The translations under genes were made by a program, and so were the position numbers. A stretch of 64,000 nt of DNA from Brevundimonas sp. SH203 (GTDB taxonomy: Bacteria; Pseudomonadota; Alphaproteobacteria; Caulobacterales; Caulobacteraceae), in assembly GCF_002157625.1 (NCBI RefSeq), contig NZ_BDMM01000005.1:270838-334837 (forward strand), given 5' to 3'. Position 1 is the stretch's first letter. Every line of letters begins with the position of its first letter. Below, in pieces: positions 36,836 through 46,738 of this stretch. The notes under the pieces were generated by a model. That model did no database searches. It had not been told where the DNA came from and worked only from the letters and a program-made list of their open reading frames with translations.

Positions 36836-37735
36836 CTAATTCTTTAACGCTTTATCGAAGGTCTCCAGCAGCTTGGACCAGCCGTCGCGGGCGTCCGCCT
36901 CGACGTAGCTTGAGCGATAGTCGGCATGGAAACCGTGCGGGGCGTCGGGATAGACCACGATCCGGCTGCCGGTCTGGCCGGCGCGCGTCAGGGCCTGACG
37001 CATCCGTTCGACGCTGTCCATCGGGATGCCCTGGTCCTGACCGCCGTACAGGCCCAGCACCGGCGCCTTGAGGTCGTCGGCCAGATCGACCGGCCACGGC
37101 TGGCCCGCCGAGACCTGGGCCGGGGTCGCGTCGGGGGCGGGCGCCAATCGACCGTACCAGGCCACGCCCGCGCCGATGACGCTGAACCGCGCCGCCGCCT
37201 GCCACACCACCTTGCCGCCCCAGCAGAAGCCGGTGATCCCGACCTTTCCGTCCCTGGCCCAGCCCTGCTGGCTGACCCATTCCAGCGTCGCCGACAGGTC
37301 GCCCATCACCTGTTCATAGCCGGCCGCCCCGACGATCTGCATGATCCGCTGCATGTCCGACAGGGGCGCCGGGTCCTCGACCCGGTTGAAGAAGGCGGGC
37401 GCGATGGCGGCGTAGCCCTGTCTGGCCAGCCGGCGGCAGATGTCGCGGATGTATTCGTGAACGCCGAAAATCTCGGACACCACCACGACCACGGGGAAGG
37501 GCCCCGCCCCTTGCGGCCGCGCGACATAGGCGGGCAGATCGAACCCGTCGGGCGCGGCATAGGTCACGGTTTCCGTGGTCAGGCCCGCCGCATCGGTCGT
37601 GATCGGCCTGGCCTCCTTGGCCAGGGCCGCGACCGCATAGCCGGAGAACAGCAGCCCCCCCAGCGCCCCCAGGCTTCGTCGACTCAGCTTCAGATCGTCG
37701 GCGGTCTGGCCTTCGGGACGGATCAGGATGGTCAT
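36836..37735 (-). CDS. Tat-exported dienelactone hydrolase family protein
   Basis: A 299-residue alpha/beta hydrolase from ATG 37735 (GGAG nine bases upstream); a TTG five codons earlier is less likely. The N-terminus has a twin-arginine signal, [22 protein letters not shown], suggesting folded export to the periplasm. Catalytic motifs: nucleophile Cys in [13 protein letters not shown], Asp in [10 protein letters not shown] and His in [11 protein letters not shown], the Cys-Asp-His triad of dienelactone hydrolases. The natural substrate is not evident; no chloroaromatic pathway is nearby. It stands alone between the S8 protease and purH. Confidence 0.87.
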   Translation of the reverse strand: MTILIRPEGQTADDLKLSRRSLGALGGLLFSGYAVAALAKEARPITTDAAGLTTETVTYAAPDGFDLPAYVARPQGAGPFPVVVVVSEIFGVHEYIRDICRRLARQGYAAIAPAFFNRVEDPAPLSDMQRIMQIVGAAGYEQVMGDLSATLEWVSQQGWARDGKVGITGFCWGGKVVWQAAARFSVIGAGVAWYGRLAPAPDATPAQVSAGQPWPVDLADDLKAPVLGLYGGQDQGIPMDSVERMRQALTRAGQTGSRIVVYPDAPHGFHADYRSSYVEADARDGWSKLLETFDKALKN

Positions 37736-37880
37736 GGGCGGACGCTCCAACGGGAAAGCCGTCAGAGCATCACGACCATGGCCGAGCGTCCAGTCACGTT
37801 AAGGCGCGTGGAATCGGCAAGATGGGCGCTCAAGCAGCGAGACGCCGCGCGTCGAGCGGTAGCGCCCCTCTTGCCCGGCG

Positions 37881-39485
37881 TCAGTGCCGGAAAACGCGCA
37901 CCCCGGTGAAGGCCATGGCGACGCCCTTCTCGTCGGCGGCGGCGATGACCTCGGCGTCGCGCAGGGAGCCGCCGGGCTGGATCACCGCCGTCGCGCCCGC
38001 CGCGACCGCTTCCAGCAGACCATCGGCGAAGGGGAAGAAGGCTTCGGACGCGCAGGCCGACCCTTCGGCCAGCGAATGAGCCAAGCCCTTGGCCTCGCCC
38101 GCCTCCTTGGCGCGGATGGCGGCGATGCGGGCGCTGTCGCGGCGGTTCATCTGACCGGCGCCGATGCCCGCCGTCTGGCCGTCCTTGGCATAGACGATGG
38201 CGTTTGACTTGACGTGCTTGGCCACGGTGAAGGCGAACAGCATGTCCTGAATTTCGGTCGGCGTCGGCTGGCGCTTCGTCACGATCTTCAGGTCCGAAGG
38301 CTTGATCAGGCTTCGGTCGCGCGACTGCACCAGGAAGCCCCCGGCGACCGAACGGAACACCTCGCCCGCGCCGTGCGGATCGGGCAGGCCGTCGGTGATC
38401 AGCAGGCGCAGGTTCTTCTTGGCGGCGAAGACCGCCTTGGCCTCCTCGTCCGCGCCAGGCGCGATGACGACCTCGGTGAAGATGCCGGTGATGGCGCGGG
38501 CGTCTTCACCGTTCAGCGGACGGTTGACCGCGATCACCCCGCCGAAGGCCGAGACCGCATCGCATTCCAGCGCGCGGGCGTAGGCTTCCGACAGGTCCTT
38601 GCCGACCGCGACGCCGCAGGGGTTGGCGTGTTTGACGATGACCACGGCCGGCTGCTCGAACTCGGCGACCAGTTCATAGGCGGCGTCGGCGTCGGCGATG
38701 TTGTTGTAACCCAGCTCCTTGCCCTGCACCTGTTCGGCATAGGCCACGCCCGGACGGCGCTCGCCGGTGCGATAGAAGGCGCCCGTCTGGTGCGGGTTCT
38801 CGCCATAGCGCAGGGTCTGGGCCAGCGATCCGGCGATGGACTTGCGCGCCGGGGCCGCATCTTCAACCTGACCGGCGAACCAGCCCGAGACGGCGGCGTC
38901 ATAGGCGGCGGTGCGGGCGAAGGCGCGGGCGGCCAGACGCTTCCTCAGCGCCAGATCGGTCGATCCGTTCGCCTTCAGCGCTTCCAGGATCAGGCCGATG
39001 GACTCGCCGTCCACGGCGACCGCGACATAGCCGTGGTTCTTGGAGCCGGAGCGGATCATGGCCGGGCCGCCGATGTCGATGTTCTCGACCGCCGCCTCGA
39101 ACGATCCGCCGGCCGCGACGGTGGATTCGAACGGATAGAGATCGATCCAGACGATATCGATGCCGCCGATGCCGTGGTCGGTCATGGCCTTGGCGTGGTC
39201 GGCGGCGTCGCGAACGCCCAGCAGACCGCCGTGGACCACGGGGTGCAGGGTCTTGACCCGCCCGTCCATCATCTCGGGGAAGCCCGTCAGATCGGCCACG
39301 TCCTTGACCGGCAGGCCCAGTTTCTCGATCGCCGCGCGCGTGCCGCCGGTCGAGACCAGTTCGACGCCCAGATCGTGCAGGGCGCGCGCCGTATCCTCCA
39401 GACCCGCCTTGTCGGACAGGGAGATCAGGGCGCGTTGCGGCTTCACCTGATCGGGCGCGGGCGGAAAGTCGGGAGCGGCGGGCAT
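37881..39485 (-). CDS. purH: bifunctional AICAR formyltransferase/IMP cyclohydrolase
   Basis: A 534-residue enzyme for the last two steps of IMP synthesis. ATG at 39485 is chosen because the family N-terminus ([27 protein letters not shown] in part) starts shortly after it and the length fits; an earlier start would add 17 unrelated residues. The cyclohydrolase domain ([38 protein letters not shown] in part) is followed by the transformylase domain ([39 protein letters not shown]) and ends FTGVRVFRH. It is last in the conserved rsmB-rpe-heparinase-purH gene order. Confidence 0.97.
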   Translation of the reverse strand: MPAAPDFPPAPDQVKPQRALISLSDKAGLEDTARALHDLGVELVSTGGTRAAIEKLGLPVKDVADLTGFPEMMDGRVKTLHPVVHGGLLGVRDAADHAKAMTDHGIGGIDIVWIDLYPFESTVAAGGSFEAAVENIDIGGPAMIRSGSKNHGYVAVAVDGESIGLILEALKANGSTDLALRKRLAARAFARTAAYDAAVSGWFAGQVEDAAPARKSIAGSLAQTLRYGENPHQTGAFYRTGERRPGVAYAEQVQGKELGYNNIADADAAYELVAEFEQPAVVIVKHANPCGVAVGKDLSEAYARALECDAVSAFGGVIAVNRPLNGEDARAITGIFTEVVIAPGADEEAKAVFAAKKNLRLLITDGLPDPHGAGEVFRSVAGGFLVQSRDRSLIKPSDLKIVTKRQPTPTEIQDMLFAFTVAKHVKSNAIVYAKDGQTAGIGAGQMNRRDSARIAAIRAKEAGEAKGLAHSLAEGSACASEAFFPFADGLLEAVAAGATAVIQPGGSLRDAEVIAAADEKGVAMAFTGVRVFRH

Positions 39486-39577
39486 GAAGCGGCGTCCGTG
39501 AAGGCTGGAGGAGGATGGCGGGGCCTCTAGCGCCAATCGCCCCTCTCGTCACCCCTTTGCCCGTCGCGCGGGTCCGT

Positions 39578-41398
39578 TCAGCCCGGATCGCCGCTCGCGC
39601 CCGCCGGACTCAGCTTCCAGCGAATCTTGGTTTCGCTGTCGGTGCGGGCCGAACCGCGCACCACGATCTGCAGCGAGCGTCGGGTCAGGCCGGCGTCGAC
39701 ATGGACGCTGGGTTCGACGGCCACGTCGGGACCATCGGTCCTGAACCACCAGCCCCGGCCCGACGCGCCGCGCAACAGGATCGAGCGGCGGTCGCGCGCC
39801 AGCGAGGCCTGCACCCCCGGCTCCAGATGGAAGCGGATGGCGTAGGGGGCCGCGATCTGGCGCACCATCTCCTTGCGGCCCGGCGTGGGGAACACCCGCT
39901 CCTCGGCGCGCAGTTCGTCCAGCCGCTGGTCCAGATAGAGCCGGCGTTGATGATTGAGGCCGAACAGTTCGGTCCAGCCGTCGTGTTCCATCTCCAGCCA
40001 GACGGCCCCCTCGCCTTCGCGCCGGTCTGCCGTGACGTGGATCGGCGGCCCGACCAGGCGCGGACCCAGCAGATCGCCCTTCCAGCCGCTGAGCGGCTCG
40101 TTCAGCGAGCGTTCGCCCAGGGTCAGGGTCGAATGGGCCGGCGTCAGGCGCAGGGCCTGGCGATCAGTGGCGGCCGGGGTCCAGCCCGAACCCGTGACCA
40201 GACGGTCCTTGCCGCAGGCGATCTCCAGCGCCAACGGCTGGGCGCAGGCGGACGCGCCCCAGGCCCCGGCGGCGGGCGAGGCCGTATCGGCCATCACGGT
40301 CAGCAGCGGGCTGGCGATGCGGGTCAGGCCCCCGACCTTGCCGACCGGCGACGGCTCTGCGCCCTCCTCGTCATGGGCGCGGGCGGCGGCGACCCGTTCG
40401 GCGCTGGACGCGCCCCCGCCCTGGAAGCTGGCCAGCCGCCCGTCGGGCAGGGTCAGGACGCGCAACCCCTTGGTCAGACGGGCGATGCCGGCGGAAACGC
40501 CCTCGGGCGTCGGCTCGGACAGTTGCGACAGGGCGTCGTCCAGCGTCAGCAGGTCCAGCAACAGCTCCAGCCCCGCCTCGGGGCTGCGCGAGGCATGGCC
40601 GCCGTCGTCCTGAACCGTGGTCTTCAGCGCACCGTCCAACGCGCTCAGGGCGCGACGGCGCAAGCCTTGGCCCGCCGGTCCCGCCAGGACGCAGCCGCCG
40701 ATGGCCGCCGCCGTCAGCCGCTCGGCCCGGCTGGCCAGTCCGCCGGGCGGACGCAGCAGCTGCCGCGTCTGTCGCGCCAGGCTGTCGGCCAGGATCAGGC
40801 GTTCGGTCTCGGTCGCGACCGCCCCCATCCGCCGCGCCGCGCAGGCCAGATTGACGACCCGGCGCGCCAGGATTTCCGGCCCCCAGGCGAAGGGCGACCA
40901 GCGCGCGAAGGCGTTGGTCCAGGCCAGGGTCAGACGCAGGGCCTCGCGCGCGCCGCGATCCCCCTGGGCCATCAGCCCCGGCAGCCAGGCGAAGGCGTGC
41001 AGTTCGACCGCGAAGGGCCGGGACGGGCTGGGCCGGTTCCACGGGTCGCCCGAGGGCTCCACCTCCATCGCGGCGCCGGCCAGCATGAACCGTCCCGCCA
41101 GCACATTGCGGCCCGGCGCGGGATCGTGCGGGCGGAAGTCGCGCGGCGTGGCTGCGAAGGCGCTGACCTTGCGCCCCTTCAGCGTCAGCCCATAGCCCGG
41201 CAGGCCGTAAAGCTCGATCCACAGCTGGCGCGTCGCCAGCCGTCCGGCGATGGCGGGCCACAGGCCGGGAGCGGCCGTCGTGTCGCCCGCGCGCACGGGC
41301 GTCCGCACGGGCGCGCCGGGCAGGCCGGGAATCTGGCCCGAGGCGACGTCCAGACCGGCGTCCGAGCCGCGCGGGGCGAAGGGACCGAGCGGGCTCAT
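39578..41398 (-). CDS. heparinase II/III-family protein
   Basis: A 606-residue protein starting at ATG 41398, whose ATGA overlaps the rpe stop. The N-terminal part is an alpha/alpha toroid (LRLTLAWTNAFARWSPFAWGPEILARRVVNLA in part); the C-terminal part (about 360-600) is beta-sheet-rich with EMEHDGWTELFGLNHQRRLYLD, matching heparinase II/III-like proteins. This subgroup is conserved between rpe and purH across alphaproteobacteria, although most of these species do not degrade heparin. A role on an endogenous acidic polysaccharide is plausible but unproven. No signal peptide is seen, which is odd for a secreted lyase. Confidence 0.87.
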   Translation of the reverse strand: MSPLGPFAPRGSDAGLDVASGQIPGLPGAPVRTPVRAGDTTAAPGLWPAIAGRLATRQLWIELYGLPGYGLTLKGRKVSAFAATPRDFRPHDPAPGRNVLAGRFMLAGAAMEVEPSGDPWNRPSPSRPFAVELHAFAWLPGLMAQGDRGAREALRLTLAWTNAFARWSPFAWGPEILARRVVNLACAARRMGAVATETERLILADSLARQTRQLLRPPGGLASRAERLTAAAIGGCVLAGPAGQGLRRRALSALDGALKTTVQDDGGHASRSPEAGLELLLDLLTLDDALSQLSEPTPEGVSAGIARLTKGLRVLTLPDGRLASFQGGGASSAERVAAARAHDEEGAEPSPVGKVGGLTRIASPLLTVMADTASPAAGAWGASACAQPLALEIACGKDRLVTGSGWTPAATDRQALRLTPAHSTLTLGERSLNEPLSGWKGDLLGPRLVGPPIHVTADRREGEGAVWLEMEHDGWTELFGLNHQRRLYLDQRLDELRAEERVFPTPGRKEMVRQIAAPYAIRFHLEPGVQASLARDRRSILLRGASGRGWWFRTDGPDVAVEPSVHVDAGLTRRSLQIVVRGSARTDSETKIRWKLSPAGASGDPG

Positions 41399-42060
41399 GC
41401 GCGTTCCGGCGCGGCCTTCAGGGCGGCGATACTGGCCGCATAGTCGCCCTTGAACACGAAGGAGCCGGCGACCAGGGCGTCGGCCCCGGCGGCGACGCAG
41501 GCCCCGGCGTTTTCCGAGGTCACGCCCCCGTCCACCTGCAGATGCGCCGCCGATCCGGCCCGGTCCAGAATGGCCCGCGCGCCCGCGATCTTGCGCAGGG
41601 AACTGTCGATGAACTTCTGCCCGCCGAAGCCGGGATTGACCGACATGATCAGCACCAGATCGACCAGATCGACCACCTCTTCCAGGATCGACAGCGGCGT
41701 CGCCGGATTGAACACGACCCCGGCCCTGGCGCCCAGCTGACGGATGCGGCCCAGCGTGCGGTGCAGGTGCGGCCCGCTTTCCGGGTGGACCGTCAGGATG
41801 TCGGCACCGGCGTCGCGGAACGCCTCCAGCCACGGATCGACCGGCGCGACCATCAGATGCACGTCGAACGGCAGGGTCGTATGCGGCCGGATCGCCTTCA
41901 CGATGTCCGGCCCCAGGGTGATGTTGGGCACGAAATGCCCGTCCATCACATCCACATGCACCCAGTCGGCGCCCGCCGCCTCCAGCGCACGGACTTCTTC
42001 ACCCAGCCGCGAGAAGTCGCTGGCGAGGATCGACGGACAGATCAGAGGGGTAACGGCCAT
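41395..42060 (-). CDS. rpe: ribulose-phosphate 3-epimerase
   Basis: A 221-residue TIM-barrel enzyme interconverting ribulose-5-P and xylulose-5-P. ATG at 42060 (MAVTPLICPSILASDFSRL) is chosen; the longer frame adds 28 unrelated residues. Active-site motifs: VDVMDGHFVPNITLGPDIV, FDVHLMV, VLIMSVNPGFGGQKFI and LQVDGGVTSENAG. Length and motifs are normal. The stop overlaps the heparinase-like gene start, so the two are coupled. Immediately upstream, on the other strand, lies the RhuM pseudogene. Confidence 0.97.
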   Translation of the reverse strand: MAVTPLICPSILASDFSRLGEEVRALEAAGADWVHVDVMDGHFVPNITLGPDIVKAIRPHTTLPFDVHLMVAPVDPWLEAFRDAGADILTVHPESGPHLHRTLGRIRQLGARAGVVFNPATPLSILEEVVDLVDLVLIMSVNPGFGGQKFIDSSLRKIAGARAILDRAGSAAHLQVDGGVTSENAGACVAAGADALVAGSFVFKGDYAASIAALKAAPERA

Positions 42061-42163
42061 GGCCCTCGGGATAAGGCTCAGCGCGGGCGCGAGCAACCGG
42101 CTTGGCGACCCGGCGACAACATGTTCTACTCTTGTTCTCGCCAAACTTGCGCAGGAAGTCCTG

Positions 42164-43219
42164 ATGTCGATGCAAGACCCGTCCGCCGCCGAGCCTGTTC
42201 AGGTGTTCGAAGACGGCTCCGGCGACCGCTTCCTGATCTATGGGGTCGATGACGGCGCCAGGGTCGAAATCCGCTTCGACGGCGATGCGCTGTGGATGAG
42301 CCAGGCTCAGATCGCGAGCCTGTTCGGGCGGGATGTTTCCGTCATATCAAGGCATATCGCCGCCATTCTGGAAGAGGGCGAGTTGGGTGACGCCGCCGAT
42401 TTGCATTTTCTGCAAATTAAGGGTCCCGCTGATCGAACCGTGAGAGCCTACAGCCTCGATATGGTGATCTCGGTCGGCTACCGGGTCAGTTCGGCGCAAG
42501 CGACGCTGTTCCGTCGCTGGGCGACCGCCGTGTTGATCCGCTTCGCCACACGCGGCTTCGTCGTTGAAGCGGAGCGGATGAAGGCGGGCGGCGAGCAGGA
42601 TCGCATCCGCGAACTGCGCGACATCATCCGCGACATCCGCAGCGAGGAAGCCAACCTCTATGCCGAAATCCGCCAGATCTGCAGCCTGTGCTAGGATTAC
42701 GACCCCCGGTCGGACGCCTGGCGAACATTCTATCGCAACACCCAGGCCAAGCTCTGCTACGCCGTGACCAACAACACGCCGGCGGAGGTGCTGATGGCGC
42801 GCGCGGACGCGGCGGAACCCGACATGGGCCTTCGGACCTGGAAGGGCGATCGGATCGCGGCGGCCGACGTGACCGTGGCCAAGAACTTCCTCGCACCCTC
42901 GGAAGTGCGCGAGTTGAACCGTCTGACCGACCTGTTGCTGACCATCTTCGAAGACCAGTTGGAAACGGGACGCCTGACGACGATGGGCGAGGCGACACGT
43001 CTCCTGGACGCACAGCTGCAGGGTCTCGGCCGCGTCGTGCTGTCGAATGGCGGGCGCGTGTCGAAGGAGGACGCCGACCGTCACGCCAAGGCGGCCTACA
43101 AGGCCTTCGACACCCAGCGGCGGACGCTTGAAAAAGCACGGGTGGATCAGGAATACGCCGAACTTCGAAAGGCGGCCGCAGACCTGCCGACCTCGAACCG
43201 GGCGTCCAGAAAGACCTAG
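42164..43219 (+). pseudogene. RhuM-family gene interrupted by one amber codon
   Basis: A single frame of 352 codons interrupted only by TAG at 42692-42694. Start ATG 42164 has AGGA about 7 bases upstream. The first part (VEIRFDGDALWMSQAQIASLFGRDVSVISRHI in part, then AYSLDMVISVGYRVSSAQATLFRRWA in part) is the RhuM N-terminal DNA-binding-like module. After the stop the same frame continues DYDPRSDAWRTFYRNTQAKL, then VTVAKNFLAPSEVRELNRL, the family's C-terminal part. A CAG-to-TAG change would explain the stop. The rest looks intact, so inactivation is recent, or the stop is suppressed or a sequencing error. RhuM proteins are found in genomic islands; their function is unknown. The last 4 bases overlap the end of convergent rsmB. 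Confidence 0.88.
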
Positions 43220-44586
43220 CCCGCCCGTTCCAGCCTGGCGGCGAAGAAGCCGTCGAGGCCGCCTTTTTCGGCCCACATGGACGGCAGGATGCGTAGCCAG
43301 CCTTCGGGCGTCAGGGCCTCGGGCGGGGCGCCGACGGCCACGGGATCGGCGGAAACGGTGCGGAAGGCCGGGTTGCGGCGCAGGAAGGCGATGATCTGGG
43401 TCTCGCCCTCCTCGCGCTCCAGAGAGCAGGTGCAATAGACCAGACGGCCGCCCGGCTTGACCCGTTCGGCGGCGGCGTCGAGCAGGCGGTGCTGGACGTC
43501 GGCCAGTTTGGCGACCTCGGCGGGCCGGGTGGCGCGCAGGACTTCGGGATTGCGGCGGAAGGTGCCGGTGGCGGTGCAGGGGGCGTCCAGCAGGACCGCG
43601 TCGAAGGTGCGGGCGTCGTCCCAGTCCTCGGCCGGGACGGCGACGACCTCGGCGGTCAGGCCCGTGCGTTCCAGATTCTGGGTCAGGCGCTTCAAACGCG
43701 GGGCGGAACGGTCCAGGGCTGTGACCTGACCGCCGGCGGCGGCCAGTTGCAGGGTCTTGCCGCCCGGCGCGGCGCACATGTCCAGAACCGTCTCGCCGGA
43801 CTTCACGCCCAGCAGGCGGGCGGGCGCGGCGGCGGCCGCATCCTGCACCCACCAGTCACCGTCATCGAATGTCGGCCACGACGCAACATCGCCGCGACGG
43901 CCCGTGCGGACCGTGCCGCCCGGCAGGGCCTCGCCCTCCACGGCGGCGGCGATGGCGGCGGGATCGACGCCGGGCTTGAGGCTGAGGTCGGTCGCCGGCT
44001 CCTCGCGGGCCGCCAGCGCCAGTCCGACCAGCGCCGCCTCGCCATAGGCCGCCTTCCAGCGCGCGGCGATCCAGTCGGGCAGATTGCTCTCGGCGGTCGT
44101 CAGGCCGGGACCATCGCGGCCCACGCCGCGCAGCACCGCATTGACCAGGTTCTTGTAGGGCCGGGTCTTGGGATCGCGTTCGGCCAGCTTCACCGCCGTC
44201 GAGACGGCGGCGAAGGCGGGGGTTTCCAGCACCAGGGTCTGGGCCAGGGCGATGCGCATCAGGGTGCGCACCGCCTCGGGCGGCGACTTCTGCAGGCGGC
44301 GATCCAGAATCTGGTCGATCTCGCCCAGACGGCGCAGGGCCGCCATCGCGACCGCACGGGCGAAGGCGCGGTCCACCGGCGCCAGGGCGCGGGCGGCGGG
44401 TTGGGACAGGGCCTCGTCCAGACCGTTGCGCTTCTCCAGCGCGGCGTTCAGCAGGAGGCCGGCGACCACGCGGGCCTCGACGCCGATGTCGTCCTGAACC
44501 GGCGCGGTTTCGGTCGAGGCCGGACGCGGCCGGCCCTTGGTCGCCATCCGGCGGCCGCGCGCCTCGGAACTGTGACCCGGCTTCAT
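43216..44586 (-). CDS. rsmB: 16S rRNA (cytosine(967)-C(5))-methyltransferase-like protein (RsmB/Fmu/Sun)
   Basis: A 456-residue RNA cytosine methyltransferase. Start ATG 44586 overlaps the kup stop (ATGA); ATG 44547 is an alternative. The N-terminal ~150 residues are a NusB-like RNA-binding domain (ARRVVAG-type start, AALRRLGEIDQILDRRL, YKNLVNAVLRGV). The C-terminal methyltransferase has the SAM site LDMCAAPGGKTLQLA, a first Cys motif LLDAPCTATGTFRRNPE and the catalytic Cys in LVYCTCSLEREEGE. It belongs to the conserved block ending in purH, here broken by the RhuM pseudogene. Confidence 0.94.
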   Translation of the reverse strand: MKPGHSSEARGRRMATKGRPRPASTETAPVQDDIGVEARVVAGLLLNAALEKRNGLDEALSQPAARALAPVDRAFARAVAMAALRRLGEIDQILDRRLQKSPPEAVRTLMRIALAQTLVLETPAFAAVSTAVKLAERDPKTRPYKNLVNAVLRGVGRDGPGLTTAESNLPDWIAARWKAAYGEAALVGLALAAREEPATDLSLKPGVDPAAIAAAVEGEALPGGTVRTGRRGDVASWPTFDDGDWWVQDAAAAAPARLLGVKSGETVLDMCAAPGGKTLQLAAAGGQVTALDRSAPRLKRLTQNLERTGLTAEVVAVPAEDWDDARTFDAVLLDAPCTATGTFRRNPEVLRATRPAEVAKLADVQHRLLDAAAERVKPGGRLVYCTCSLEREEGETQIIAFLRRNPAFRTVSADPVAVGAPPEALTPEGWLRILPSMWAEKGGLDGFFAARLERAG

Positions 44587-46571
44587 ACGGCCACCTGCGC
44601 GCCCAGCTCGACCACGCGGCCGGGCGGGATGTGGAAGAAGTCGGTCGGATTGGCGGCGTTGCGCATCAGGAAGATGAACAGCCGGTCCTGCCACAACGGC
44701 ATGCCCTGACGCGCCGAGGGGATCAGCGAGCGGCGCCCCAGGAAGAAGCTGGTCGACATGATGTCGAACTTCAGTCCCTTCTTGCGGCACAGGCCCAGCG
44801 CGCGCGGCACGTTCGGCGTCTCCATGAAGCCGTAGGTCACGGTGACCTTCTTGAAGTCGTCATTGATCGGCTCCATCCGCACGCGGTCGGCCTCCTTGAC
44901 ACGCGGCCGTTCCGAGGTGCGCACCGTCAGGATGACGTTCTTCTCGTGCAGCACCTTGTTGTGCTTGAGATTGTGCATCAGGGCGACGGGGGCCACGTCG
45001 GGGTCCGAGGTCAGGAAGATGGCCATGCCGGGCGCGCGGTGCGGCGGCCGTGCCTGAAGCATCTCGATCAGGTCGGTCAGCGGCAGGCTGTCCTTGCGCG
45101 TCTTGGTCGTCAGGATCTGGGTGCCGCGCACCCAGGTCCACATCACCACGACCAGAAGGGCGCCCAGCACCAGCGGCATCCAGGCGCCGTCGGGAATCTT
45201 CAGCAGGTTGGAGGTCAGGAAGACGCTGTCGATGAAGGCGAACGGGATCAGGGTTCCGGCCACGGCCCACATCGGCCATTTCCAACCCTTGCGGATCACC
45301 GAATAGGCCATCAGCGTATTGACCAGCATGGTCCCCGTCACCGCCACCCCATAGGCGGCGGTCAGATTATGCGAGCTCTGGAACACCACCAGCAGCACCA
45401 GAACGCCCACCATCAGGAAGGTGTTGACCGCCGGCACGAAGATCTGGCCGGCCTGGGTCTCGGAGGTGTTCTTGATGTCGATGCGCGGCAGGAGGCCCAG
45501 CTGCACCGCCTGCTGGGTCACGGAGAAGGCGCCGGTGATGACGGCCTGCGACGCGATGACGGTGGCGGCGGTCGCCAGGATCAGCATGGGCCAATAGGCG
45601 ACCTGGGGCACCATGCTCCAGAATGGATTCTGGGCCGCATCGGGATTGTCCAGGATCAGGGCGCCCTGGCCCAGATAGTTCAGCGTCAGGCAGGGCAGGA
45701 CGAAGGCCAGCCAGCCCATGCGGATCGGCGCCTTTCCGAAATGGCCCATGTCGGCATAGAGGGCCTCGGCCCCCGTCACCGCCAGGAAGACGCTGCCCAG
45801 GATGATGAAGCCCAAGAAGCCGTCGTGCAGCAGCAGGCTGACGCCGTAATAGGGCGACAGGGCGCGCAGGATGGTGATGTCGTCGAAGATATGGACCAGG
45901 CCCAGCGCCCCCAGGCTCAGGAACCAGACCGCCGTGATCGGGCCGAAATATTTGGCCAGCCGGGCCGTGCCGCGCGACTGGACCAGAAACAGGGCGATCA
46001 GGATGCCGGCCGAGATCGGCACGATGAAGGGGTCCAGCTTGCCCGACAGACCCGGCGCGTCCTGAAGTCCCTCGACCGCCGACAGCACCGAAATGGCGGG
46101 GGTGATGATGCCGTCGCCGTAGAACAGGGCCGCGCCGCAGACGCCGAGAATGAAAATCCAGGCGCTGCGCCGACCGACCGCGAACTGGGCCAGGGCCATC
46201 AGCGACAGGGTGCCGCCCTCGCCCTTGTTGTCGGCGCGCATCAGGAAGAAGACGTATTTGAACGTCACCACGACCATCAGGGCCCAGAAGGCCAGGGACA
46301 CGACGCCCACGATGGCCAGGTCGCCGCCGACGCCGCGCTGGGCGTGGCCGATGGCTTCGCGAAGCGCATAGAGCGGGCTGGTGCCGATGTCGCCGAACAC
46401 CACGCCGATGGCGCCCAGCGTCAGCGCCCACAGACCGCCGTGCTTGGCGATCCCGCCCTGGGCTGGGTCGCCCGGAACATGGGATTCCGGGCCCGTGACG
46501 GGGGTGGACGTTTCCGGCGTATGCGACGCGGGCGAGGGAGCGCTCGCGTCGTGGGGAGTATCCCCGGCCAT
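44583..46571 (-). CDS. kup: low-affinity potassium transporter Kup
   Basis: A 662-residue K+:H+ symporter of the inner membrane. Start ATG 46571 has GGAGG six bases upstream; a longer frame upstream lacks such a site. After a ~45-residue hydrophilic N-terminus comes LTLGAIGVVFGDIGTSPLYALREA, the Kup signature, then about twelve hydrophobic helices and a cytoplasmic C-terminal domain of ~150 residues (AIFLTSDPDVAPVALMHNLKHNKVLHEKNVI in part). The end overlaps rsmB. It is divergent from the Rrf2 gene. Confidence 0.96.
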   Translation of the reverse strand: MAGDTPHDASAPSPASHTPETSTPVTGPESHVPGDPAQGGIAKHGGLWALTLGAIGVVFGDIGTSPLYALREAIGHAQRGVGGDLAIVGVVSLAFWALMVVVTFKYVFFLMRADNKGEGGTLSLMALAQFAVGRRSAWIFILGVCGAALFYGDGIITPAISVLSAVEGLQDAPGLSGKLDPFIVPISAGILIALFLVQSRGTARLAKYFGPITAVWFLSLGALGLVHIFDDITILRALSPYYGVSLLLHDGFLGFIILGSVFLAVTGAEALYADMGHFGKAPIRMGWLAFVLPCLTLNYLGQGALILDNPDAAQNPFWSMVPQVAYWPMLILATAATVIASQAVITGAFSVTQQAVQLGLLPRIDIKNTSETQAGQIFVPAVNTFLMVGVLVLLVVFQSSHNLTAAYGVAVTGTMLVNTLMAYSVIRKGWKWPMWAVAGTLIPFAFIDSVFLTSNLLKIPDGAWMPLVLGALLVVVMWTWVRGTQILTTKTRKDSLPLTDLIEMLQARPPHRAPGMAIFLTSDPDVAPVALMHNLKHNKVLHEKNVILTVRTSERPRVKEADRVRMEPINDDFKKVTVTYGFMETPNVPRALGLCRKKGLKFDIMSTSFFLGRRSLIPSARQGMPLWQDRLFIFLMRNAANPTDFFHIPPGRVVELGAQVAV

Positions 46572-46700
46572 TGGTATCCTCCGGGGCGCCGACGCCCAGT
46601 CGGTCCCTTCAAAGCGGCGAGCCTTTAGGCTCATTCCGCGCGGTCTTCAATCGCGCCTGGAAGGATTCGGTTTCGCCGTTCCGCGAGCGATTTGTGATTT

Positions 46701-46714
46701 GGCGCTCAAGCGCC
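46701..46714. promoter_or_regulatory. palindrome upstream of the Rrf2 gene, candidate operator
   Basis: GGCGCT-CA-AGCGCC, a perfect 6-bp-arm dyad, lies 25 bases before the ATG of the Rrf2-family regulator, in the kup/rrf2 divergent region. Rrf2 proteins commonly autoregulate from such sites. GC-rich palindromes arise by chance at some rate here, so the assignment is tentative. Confidence 0.4.
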
Positions 46715-46738
46715 TATTTTCGCATCAGGAACAGAACC

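Noticed and set aside
35376..36839. 487-codon open frame on the plus strand
   Set aside because: Antisense to the S8 protease, whose catalytic motifs are all on the other strand.
42692..42694. programmed recoding of the TAG codon in the RhuM gene
   Set aside because: No hairpin or known readthrough context follows and there is no sign of an amber-decoding system; a simple mutation is the better explanation.
44631..46628. 665-codon open frame on the plus strand
   Set aside because: It is the antisense of kup. Long antisense frames are usual in GC-rich DNA; the translation is rich in His, Gln, Arg and Gly and has no domain.
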